Shown piece after piece: positions 8,007 through 13,191 of a DNA stretch of 13,191 nucleotides; the first letter of the stretch is position 1; each line of letters begins with the position of its first letter. The notes beneath the pieces were generated by a model. It did no database searches. It saw only the letters and a list, made by a program, of their open reading frames with translations, and was not told the DNA's origin. The stretch lies in NCBI GenBank assembly GCA_042408415.1, contig JBHORE010000119.1, forward strand, positions 1-13,191, written 5' to 3'. The translations under genes and the position numbers were made by a program. This stretch comes from Thermobaculum sp042408415. GTDB lineage: Bacteria > Chloroflexota > Chloroflexia > Thermobaculales > Thermobaculaceae.

Positions 8007-8897
8007 GTGGAGAGTTGGCCCAGGCTACCCAGACAAATGGTGTTCAAGGGAGAGTACTGCCCGCTGGACGTCAACTTGCATAAGCTGGAAGCGCCTTGTC
8101 AGCCACACTCCCACGATTTTCTGGAGATAGCAGTGATCTTCGGTGGGCAGGGAGTGCATCGCACTATCCGAGGCGACCTGCCGGTGTCGCGAGGGGACGC
8201 CTTCATCCTATGGCCCCAGAGTTGGCATGCCTTCCTGGATTGCTGCGGCCTAGAGGTATACAACTGCTGCGTCGGCCCCGAGCTGCTGCACCAGGAGCTG
8301 GCCTGGCTAGGGGAGGATCCCGTCGCCGGCTGCATCTTCGGGGAAGACTCTCACGCCGAGGCGGAGATCGTGCACGTCAAGCTAACGGAGGATGATACGG
8401 AGATCGCCAGGGGTCACTTCGAGGCCCTGCTCAGGTTCTCCGAGGACGCGGCCGTATCCCGGGTGGAGCGATTAGGGCATCTGCTGCTGCTGTTGGGGTT
8501 GCTGGCGAGGCGCTTCATCACGGAGGTGCTTGCCAGCCGCTCCAGACAGCACCCAGCGGTGGGTCGAGTGGTGCAGCTGTTGCGGACCGAGATGGATCGC
8601 GACTGGACGCTGCGCGAGCTGGCGGGAGAGGTAGCGCTGGAGCCCTCGTACTTGGTAAGGCTGTGCAAGGAACAGCTGGGACTACCTCCGATGACCTATC
8701 TGGCGAGGCTGCGCCTGGAGAAGGCGGCCCACCTGCTGCTGCGCACTGACCTCAGCATCACGCGGATCGCTTCCGAGGTGGGCTGGTCCGACCCTAACTA
8801 CTTCTGCCGCAGGTTCAGGGCTTACTTCGGTCTGCCCCCGACCCTCTACCGCAAGCAGCTGGCAGGGGGCGAGGCCGATCAAGGTCCTCGCCCCTAG
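8007..8897 (+). CDS. AraC-family transcriptional regulator with cupin sensor domain
   Basis: This is a 296-residue regulator. The N-terminal half is a cupin-like effector domain with His34, His36 and Glu40 in PHSHDFLEIA and a PVSRGDAFILWP turn. The C-terminal ~182-287 carries the two helix-turn-helix units: LRELAGEVALEPSYLVRLCKE, then ITRIASEVGWSDPNYFCRRF, followed by FRAYFGLPPTLYR, the classic AraC signature. The GTG start at 8007 is preceded by GGGAGG (7995-8000) with a 6-base spacer; the next in-frame ATG (8037) has no ribosome site. The gene points away from the PhyH dioxygenase, and divergent AraC/PhyH pairs are a recurring bacterial arrangement, so it probably regulates that gene in response to a sugar-like or other small ligand; the ligand is not predictable. 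Its stop codon overlaps that of the convergent permease gene. Confidence 0.95.
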   Translation: MESWPRLPRQMVFKGEYCPLDVNLHKLEAPCQPHSHDFLEIAVIFGGQGVHRTIRGDLPVSRGDAFILWPQSWHAFLDCCGLEVYNCCVGPELLHQELAWLGEDPVAGCIFGEDSHAEAEIVHVKLTEDDTEIARGHFEALLRFSEDAAVSRVERLGHLLLLLGLLARRFITEVLASRSRQHPAVGRVVQLLRTEMDRDWTLRELAGEVALEPSYLVRLCKEQLGLPPMTYLARLRLEKAAHLLLRTDLSITRIASEVGWSDPNYFCRRFRAYFGLPPTLYRKQLAGGEADQGPRP

Positions 8898-9661
8898 AAT
8901 ATGCGGAGCAGTAGCCTTAGCCCAACCAGCATCAGACCAAGTGCCAAAGCCCTCAGGATGGTCTTCCCACCCAGCCGTTGCGACAGCCTTGCGCCCACAG
9001 GAGCACCCGCCAGCACCCCTATCCCGAGCGCAAGCGTGCGCCTCCAACCAGTGGTGAACTCGCCAGTGACTATGTGGGTGACGGTGCCCACGAAGCTCAT
9101 GATCGCCAGGATGAAGTGGGAAGTAGCTGTGGCGATGTGCGTGGGATAATCCAGCAGCTGCACGAGCAGCGGCACGTGGATGATGCCCCCGCCAATGCCC
9201 AGCAGACTGGAGAGGAATCCTACTCCAAAGCTGAGCACGGCTCCCAGGGGGACGTTGACGTTGGCTGGGCGAGAGCTGCCCTCGGGGGCCTTGCCTCGCA
9301 CGAAGATGTAGGTCGAGAGCGCCAGCAGCACGAGCCCAAACAGTGGGTCGAACACGCTTCGGGGTATGTAGCGGGTTACCAGTGCCCCTATGACCGCGCC
9401 GGGAGCGCTGGCGACGGCGAAGATAGTTCCCCGGTGGTAGTCTATCCTCCGCATGCGCGCGTAGGCTATGGAGCCCGCAGTAGCGTTCAGCCACACCACG
9501 GCTAGGGAGATGGCGGTGATGGTCTTGGCCGACTCGTGAGGATACATCAACAGGAGGATGGGCACTAAGAGGAAGCCCCCGCCCGCGCCTATAAGAGTGC
9601 CCAGGGCGCCCACGCAGAATCCAATAATCACCAATCCTCCCCAGGGCCATAGCAGCGACAT
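8894..9661 (-). CDS. TauE/SafE (TSUP) family membrane permease
   Basis: This is a 255-residue integral membrane protein with about eight hydrophobic segments and two related halves. Each half carries the family motif: GTLIGAGGGFLLVPILLL near residues 20-37, and LLGIGGGIIHVPLLV near 155-170. Members export or import sulfite, sulfoacetate, taurine-derived or other small organic anions; specificity cannot be set from sequence, so the 'sulfite exporter' label is only the family name. The ATG at 9661 has GGAGGG 9 bases upstream. It is convergent with the AraC gene: both end in TAG codons read from the two strands of one CTAG at 8894-8897, leaving no room for a terminator between them. No sulfur or taurine metabolism gene is nearby to support a specific substrate. 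Confidence 0.9.
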   Translation of the reverse strand: MSLLWPWGGLVIIGFCVGALGTLIGAGGGFLLVPILLLMYPHESAKTITAISLAVVWLNATAGSIAYARMRRIDYHRGTIFAVASAPGAVIGALVTRYIPRSVFDPLFGLVLLALSTYIFVRGKAPEGSSRPANVNVPLGAVLSFGVGFLSSLLGIGGGIIHVPLLVQLLDYPTHIATATSHFILAIMSFVGTVTHIVTGEFTTGWRRTLALGIGVLAGAPVGARLSQRLGGKTILRALALGLMLVGLRLLLRIF

Positions 9662-9916
9662 ATACCATATCCCTCCAACTCATACTAGCTCACCAAACCG
9701 ATGGGCAAACAGCGGCTGACTGCACCCAGGGGCGCAAACGTATCGTATGTCCCTCCAGGTGCCGGCAACACGTACCAGCAGGTATTCCGGCAGATGGCCG
9801 CGGTCGAGCTCATACCTCGATGATAGCGGTCGGCAGGCGTGCCGGTTGGTGTCAAGCCACAAGCGGTGGGGGCACTCCCTGCCCTTCCAGCTATCCTACC
9901 CCGCGGCACCAAGCCC
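9662..9916. other. Intergenic stretch between the lipoprotein gene and the TauE/SafE gene
   Basis: No convincing gene lies here; short minus-strand frames of 60 and 101 codons show no family resemblance. The stretch holds a small hairpin GGGCA-N5-TGCCC at 9870-9884 without a T-run, and two copies of GCGGTCG (9800-9806, 9826-9832). A TTGACA on the minus strand (9855-9850) lacks a correctly spaced -10. The promoter of the TauE/SafE gene is presumably in the part nearest 9662, where TAGTAT is a possible -10. Confidence 0.35.
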
Positions 9917-11371
9917 TTACTCCTTGCGGAAGAGCTCATTCGGGTACTGCAGCGCGGCATCCCAGTAGATCCAGCCGTGGGCGCCGGCATCTTCAGCAGC
10001 CCGCTTCTGTGCTAGCCATTGTGGCAGACCGAAAGGTTGGCCATACTGTGTGTCCGGAAAGGCCGATAGGTAGGGTCGCACCAACGTGTTCACGTTGTTT
10101 CCCCTAAGGCGACGCTTGGCCCTGACGACGGACTCGTAGATGATCTCGTAAGGATGGGCGGAAGGTATCCTGTAGCCGCCCGTGCCCGGAGCGAAGTGAT
10201 CTGGGTAGATCATGGGTGAGTAGTAGTCCAGGTAGGGAGCCAGCCGCTCCAGCACCTGTCCGGTGCCCTGTTCCTTCTCGCTCCAGACGGTGAGTCCATA
10301 GGTGTCCGCCGATATGAACACTTTGTGGGGCCTGATCCTGCCGGAGGCGTACCTGAGGAAGGCCTCTATTGTGTCGGGACGGTTGTAGCGCGTGCTGGGG
10401 GTGAGGTACTTCACCCTGCTCAAGTCGCCGTCCACCGGGAATCGGACGTAGTCAAACTGGATCTCGTCTATACCGCTCGTCGCTATCTCTTCGAGCAGAT
10501 CTCCAAAGTATCTCCAGACCTTCTTGTTGAACGGGTCCACCCAGCGATGGCCTTTGTTGTCCTCCCAAACGCCTCCCCGGATATCGCGCACCGCCATGTC
10601 CGGGCGCGCAGTCGCCAGCGTCGGATCTCGGAAGGTAGTGAACCTGCCTATGACGTAGATCCCGCGGCGGTGCATGTCGCGCACGAACTCCCTGAGGTGG
10701 AAGTCCTCGTAGCTGGCACCTATCTGCCTGGCGAGGGGGACTTTGCTCGTCCACACCTTGCCGTCGTCGTTCTTGACGTTGATGACGATCGCGTTCAGCT
10801 CGGTCTCCTCGATGAGCTGCATGAACCTCCTGTAGACCTTGGGGTCACCGATGCCCGAGACGTACACGGCCTTGGCGACGAACGGCGTGAGGGAGATGTC
10901 TCCCAGGTTGCGAGCTGTGATCCTGCGCGTGAGCTTCCTGTAGCCTGGAGCCATCACAGTGAGCTCCCTCGCGCCGGCTGGTGCCCGTAGTGCGAACTTA
11001 CCGGCCTCGTCTGTCCTCCCCATAGCTTCATCCACGTATACCCAGGCTAATCTCACCGGCCTGCCGTTTTCATCCAGCACCCTGCCGGTGTAAGTCACTG
11101 TACGGGCATCCTGCCCCTCTCTGGATTCGACCGTCGGGGAGGGCATCCCAGGCTTCTCCCCCGATGGTCGTGCATCAGGAGTGGGGCTTGGGTCCGGTGT
11201 GGCGGTGGGGTCGCTCGGGACCAAGGGGGGTGTGGGTGTGTGCTGGCTGGTCATGGTGGGGGGTGGGTTGGCATTATTGGAAGTGTTGGTGTTTCCAAAG
11301 CCGCATGCGGTCAAAAGCATAGACAAGATCGACAGAGAGACCACAAAATATGCTAACTTATCTCGCACCAA
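9917..11371 (-). CDS. Lipoprotein with carboxypeptidase-regulatory-like domain and DUF4015 glycoside-hydrolase-like domain
   Basis: This is a secreted, lipid-anchored protein of 484 residues from the chosen TTG start. The signal peptide has a short charged n-region (VRDK), a hydrophobic core and lipobox LTAC with Cys23 as the lipidated residue. Residues ~24-90 are a Pro/Thr/Ser-rich linker. Residues ~93-155 resemble the CarboxypepD_reg/beta-sandwich fold (TGRVLDENGRPV, then TDEAGKFALRAPAG). Residues ~166-484 match the DUF4015 putative glycoside hydrolase (TIM-barrel-like) family, with IQFDYVRFP at 304-312 and a C-terminal GWIYWDAAL block. The TTG at 11371 has AAGGAG 8 bases upstream; a GTG directly after it (11368) and a GTG at 11401 are alternatives. 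All give the same signal peptide core. It likely acts on extracellular or envelope polysaccharide, but catalysis has not been established from sequence. It is divergent from the SDR gene. Confidence 0.85.
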   Translation of the reverse strand: MVRDKLAYFVVSLSILSMLLTACGFGNTNTSNNANPPPTMTSQHTPTPPLVPSDPTATPDPSPTPDARPSGEKPGMPSPTVESREGQDARTVTYTGRVLDENGRPVRLAWVYVDEAMGRTDEAGKFALRAPAGARELTVMAPGYRKLTRRITARNLGDISLTPFVAKAVYVSGIGDPKVYRRFMQLIEETELNAIVINVKNDDGKVWTSKVPLARQIGASYEDFHLREFVRDMHRRGIYVIGRFTTFRDPTLATARPDMAVRDIRGGVWEDNKGHRWVDPFNKKVWRYFGDLLEEIATSGIDEIQFDYVRFPVDGDLSRVKYLTPSTRYNRPDTIEAFLRYASGRIRPHKVFISADTYGLTVWSEKEQGTGQVLERLAPYLDYYSPMIYPDHFAPGTGGYRIPSAHPYEIIYESVVRAKRRLRGNNVNTLVRPYLSAFPDTQYGQPFGLPQWLAQKRAAEDAGAHGWIYWDAALQYPNELFRKE

Positions 11372-11416
11372 TAACTGTTCTCCTTCTACTGATGGTTGCA
11401 CAGTAGACGACTTTGC

Positions 11417-11446
11417 ATTTTAGCTGCAATTGCTTGCCATCTGCAA
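11417..11446 (-). promoter_or_regulatory. Possible promoter of the lipoprotein gene
   Basis: On the minus strand TAAAAT (11422-11417) is a 5/6 match to the -10 consensus, with TTGCAG (11446-11441) 18 bases upstream as a weak -35 (3/6). Its -35 falls inside the dyad at 11433-11457, so a protein bound there would block it. Confidence 0.4.
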
Positions 11447-11457
11447 GCAGATGCAAG
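11433..11457. repeat. Inverted repeat between divergent genes, possible operator
   Basis: CATCTGC (11438-11444) and GCAGATG (11447-11453) are a perfect 7-base dyad around AA, extended after one unpaired C (11437) by CTTG and CAAG to an 11-pair arm. Similar TGCAA/TTGCA words recur on both sides (11413-11418, 11425-11429, 11442-11446, 11452-11456). The dyad overlaps the suggested -35 boxes of both divergent promoters. It could instead form a hairpin in RNA, but there is no T-run for termination. Confidence 0.5.
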
Positions 11458-11462
11458 ATAAC
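11435..11462 (+). promoter_or_regulatory. Possible promoter of the SDR gene
   Basis: TTGCCA (11435-11440, 5/6 match to -35) and GATAAC (11457-11462, 4/6 match to -10) are 16 bases apart, 20 bases before the GTG start. The spacing is slightly short and the leader would be only about 15 bases, so this is tentative. Confidence 0.35.
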
Positions 11463-11482
11463 AACACAGGGGGGATGTATAG

Positions 11483-12250
11483 GTGAAACTTCTAGATAAG
11501 ATAGCGCTCGTTACCGGAGCGAACAGCGGTATAGGCAGGGCGATAGCATTGCTCTTTGCACGCGAGGGCGCCGACGTCGTGGTGCACTACTGGCAGGACG
11601 TCGATGGGGCTCAGCGCACCGCGGCGGAGATCCGTGCGTGTGGCAGATGGGCGGAGATCGTGCAGTCGGACCTGTCCGAGCCCCAGAACGCCTCCAGGAT
11701 GTTCGACAGGGTCCTACAGATCGTCGACAGGATAGACGTGCTGGTCAACAACGCCGGCACCGGCTCGGGCTATCCCGACTCTCTGTCCACCCCGCTTGAG
11801 GATTTCATGCGTGTGATGAACGTTAACCTCGTCAGTCCCTGGGTGCTGTGCCAGAGGGCTGCGGCTCTGATGGCTGAGAGGGGTGGAGGCGTGATAATCA
11901 ACATCAGCTCGGTGCACGAAGATACTGCTACCCCAGGAGGTGCGGCTTACGGTGCCTCTAAGGCGGGGCTGCGCAGCATCATGCGCACCCTGGCGGTAGA
12001 GCTAGCACCCCGCGGGATCAGGGTGAACAACATCGCTCCCGGCACGATCGTCACGCCGATGACGGAGGCTGCGCTGCTCGATCCTGGGACGATGGAGTAC
12101 GTCCGCCGCAGGATACCGATGGGCAGGCCTGGTATGCCGGAGGAAGTAGCGAACGTGGCACTCTTTCTGGCATCCGATGATGCCAGCTACGTCACCGGCG
12201 CCACCTATTACGTGGACGGAGGACTCTTGCAGCGTATGGGTGGCGTGTGA
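11483..12250 (+). CDS. Short-chain dehydrogenase/reductase (SDR, classical type)
   Basis: This 255-residue cytoplasmic NAD(P)-dependent oxidoreductase has the Rossmann cofactor motif TGANSGIG at residues 11-18, NNAG at 89-92, and the catalytic triad Ser143-Tyr156-Lys160 (YGASK). The terminal NIAPG, VALFLASDDASYVTG and YYVDGG blocks match the glucose 1-dehydrogenase/3-oxoacyl-ACP-reductase-like branch. Length is typical. The position after the second strand reads VVHYWQD, without an obvious Asp or Arg that would settle NAD versus NADP. The GTG start has six G residues (11469-11474) 8 bases upstream. It is divergent from the lipoprotein gene and ends one base before the end of the convergent CcdA-like gene. 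The substrate is probably a sugar, polyol or other secondary alcohol, but sequence alone cannot decide; a FabG housekeeping role is unlikely, as no fatty-acid genes adjoin it. Confidence 0.94.
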   Translation: MKLLDKIALVTGANSGIGRAIALLFAREGADVVVHYWQDVDGAQRTAAEIRACGRWAEIVQSDLSEPQNASRMFDRVLQIVDRIDVLVNNAGTGSGYPDSLSTPLEDFMRVMNVNLVSPWVLCQRAAALMAERGGGVIINISSVHEDTATPGGAAYGASKAGLRSIMRTLAVELAPRGIRVNNIAPGTIVTPMTEAALLDPGTMEYVRRRIPMGRPGMPEEVANVALFLASDDASYVTGATYYVDGGLLQRMGGV

Positions 12251-12251
12251 G

Positions 12252-13115
12252 CTACAGCAGCCCTCCCAAGGTCAGCCAATAGTACACGATGTACCCGCCA
12301 GCTAGCAGCAGGAGCACCGCCGAGGCGGGTTGCACCCAGCGCGACAAGGTTCTTACCCTGCGGATGGCGGCGCCGGAGAGGACGGCCGCAGCTAGCGTTA
12401 GGGCCGCCAGCACAGCTCCCATCCCGAGGGCGTAGCTCACAAACTGCCACAACCCCCTCACGGTGTCGCCCGCGCTGAGGGTCCCGCCTACCACTCTCAG
12501 GAAGATGGGCAGGGTGCACCCGAGGGAGCAGGCTCCATAGGCCAGGCCATACAGGAAGTAGGCCCCGAGGTTGCGCCCTCGCGCCCGGCTGCCGATGCGG
12601 TCGGCTACCCTCTCTCCCAGGCTGGAGTAGACCATGTGCCCGCCAAGCATCCGGCCGCCTAGGAAAACTAGTGCGACTCCCACGATGAGCCCCACCCAGG
12701 GGAAAACGCCAGCGACGCTCGTGGTGACGGCTGCCAGCACCACCCCCATGGTACCGAACAGGAGCACGAAGCCCAGCGTCACCATCACGCTGATCCCCAA
12801 GGCTCGGCCCAGCTGAACTCCCTTGTGCTCGGTACCATCTCCAAGATAGTACGCGAGGTACGCGGGCAGGAGGGCGAAACCACAAGGATTGACCGCGGCC
12901 ACCATACCGGCGACGAAGGCGTAGCCGAGAGGTAGCGCGCTGCCCAGTGAGCTCATGAGCCTGCTCCAGCTGAAGGCTATCGCCTCCACCCCGCCCGTGA
13001 CCTGGCTGAAGCGGTTGCCGGTAGCGATCGCCGCTGCCAGGGCCACTATCAGCACCAGGAGCGAGGCGATGAGGCCGTACTGCTCTCTCCGCTGGTCGAC
13101 TCCGAAGGCCCTCAT
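12252..13115 (-). CDS. CcdA/DsbD-type membrane thiol-disulfide electron transporter
   Basis: This 287-residue integral membrane protein would carry reducing equivalents from cytoplasmic thioredoxin across the membrane to extracytoplasmic thiol proteins, for cytochrome c maturation or related reduction. The redox pair expected for the family is visible: Cys78 in NPCGFALLP and Cys200 in SLGCTLPIF, plus an extra Cys196. About seven hydrophobic segments follow the pattern of CcdA (~220-240 residues), with an N-terminal extension of roughly 60 residues that adds one more membrane segment (residues 14-32). The ATG at 13115 lies two bases after the stop of the upstream GAF-like gene, so the two are likely translationally coupled. 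No thioredoxin-like partner or cytochrome assembly gene is within the window; the downstream neighbour is the convergent SDR, with one base between the stop codons. Confidence 0.9.
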   Translation of the reverse strand: MRAFGVDQRREQYGLIASLLVLIVALAAAIATGNRFSQVTGGVEAIAFSWSRLMSSLGSALPLGYAFVAGMVAAVNPCGFALLPAYLAYYLGDGTEHKGVQLGRALGISVMVTLGFVLLFGTMGVVLAAVTTSVAGVFPWVGLIVGVALVFLGGRMLGGHMVYSSLGERVADRIGSRARGRNLGAYFLYGLAYGACSLGCTLPIFLRVVGGTLSAGDTVRGLWQFVSYALGMGAVLAALTLAAAVLSGAAIRRVRTLSRWVQPASAVLLLLAGGYIVYYWLTLGGLL

Positions 13116-13117
13116 CT

Positions 13118-13191
13118 CTACCCAACCCTCTCGGCGATCATCGCCGCCACCGCCTCGAGGAACCTACGGTCCTCCTCAGTGAACGCGGCCA
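13118..13191 (-). CDS. C-terminal end of a probable GAF-domain protein (cut by the window edge)
   Basis: Twenty-three codons and a TAG stop are read on the minus strand from the right edge (FTEEDRRFLEAVAAMIAERVG at the end). The pattern of F-[ST]-E-E-D-R-x-F-L-E-A-[VL]-A followed by a hydrophobic helix is the usual last helix of a GAF domain. The stop is two bases before the ATG of the CcdA-like gene, indicating one operon. The rest of the protein, its other domains and its ligand lie outside the window, so only the fold of this tail is suggested. Confidence 0.6.
   Translation of the reverse strand, partial: AAFTEEDRRFLEAVAAMIAERVG

Noticed and set aside
8682..9683. A 333-codon minus-strand frame crossing the AraC and TauE/SafE genes
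   Set aside because: Its Arg/His/Gly-rich translation is a frame shadow of two genes that each have clear family motifs in other frames.
9820..9855. Consensus TTGACA and a TATCAT on the minus strand as a promoter
   Set aside because: The two elements are 24 bases apart, too far for a sigma70 promoter.
9680..9862. A 60-codon minus-strand frame in the gap upstream of the TauE/SafE gene
   Set aside because: It has no Shine-Dalgarno sequence or homology that I recognise; chance open frame in GC-rich DNA is more likely.
11475..11486. A three-codon ATG-Tyr-Arg-stop leader frame overlapping the SDR start
   Set aside because: The ATG directly abuts the G-run of the ribosome site, leaving no spacing for its translation; probably chance.
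4407..12250. One large catabolic operon or new pathway joining Mo hydroxylase, dioxygenase, permease, lipoprotein and SDR
   Set aside because: The genes lie on both strands with divergent control regions and a strong terminator at 7061-7090, so a shared pathway is possible but not supported by the layout.
12208..13125. A 305-codon minus-strand frame over the CcdA-like gene
   Set aside because: It is an out-of-frame shadow; the overlapping 287-residue frame has the conserved NPC and GCT cysteine motifs and membrane segments.
1..13191. CRISPR arrays, tRNA/rRNA genes, transposases, phage or toxin-antitoxin/defence genes
   Set aside because: No regularly spaced repeats, tRNA-like cloverleaf, terminal inverted repeats with a transposase, or defence-type domains were recognised on either strand.

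Overview
The window looks like a piece of a chromosome from a GC-rich bacterium. Leu, Val and Ala codons mostly end in G or C, but AGG (Arg) and ATA (Ile) are frequent. GTG and TTG starts with strong Shine-Dalgarno sequences occur. This codon style, together with a lipoprotein carrying a DUF4015-type domain, PhyH/AraC and TSUP genes, fits Chloroflexota/Thermomicrobia-like organisms (for example Thermobaculum relatives). That placement is an inference; no rRNA or marker gene is present to prove it.

Layout, left to right. (1) 1-4225, minus strand: a MarR regulator followed by the two halves of a heterodimeric ABC exporter, a tight operon behind a well-formed sigma70 promoter whose -10 region overlaps a palindrome. 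The second ABC gene runs off the left edge. (2) 4407-6931, minus: a two-gene molybdenum hydroxylase of the xanthine dehydrogenase superfamily, with a small [2Fe-2S] subunit and a large molybdopterin subunit of the IorB/nicotinate-dehydrogenase-like arrangement; no FAD subunit is adjacent. (3) 7066-8897: a PhyH-type Fe(II)/2-oxoglutarate dioxygenase (minus, with its own terminator) divergent from an AraC-family regulator (plus). (4) 8894-9661, minus: a TauE/SafE-type membrane permease, converging on the AraC gene with stop codons that share one CTAG. (5) 9917-11371, minus: a lipoprotein with a Pro/Thr-rich linker, a carboxypeptidase-regulatory-like domain and a DUF4015 glycoside-hydrolase-like barrel, divergent from (6) 11483-12250, plus: an SDR oxidoreductase. 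A TGCAA-rich dyad lies between them. (7) 12252-13115, minus: a CcdA/DsbD-type membrane thiol-electron transporter, directly downstream of (8) the end of a probable GAF-domain protein cut by the right edge.

How they may work together: the MarR-ABC unit is a self-contained drug or metabolite efflux cassette. The Mo hydroxylase, the dioxygenase with its AraC regulator, the TauE/SafE permease and the SDR are all compatible with small-molecule catabolism, but separate promoters, the terminator and mixed strands argue against one operon. No CRISPR array, tRNA, rRNA, insertion sequence, phage gene or recognisable new defence system was seen. The region reads as ordinary metabolic/accessory chromosome, with several regulatory arrangements worth checking.
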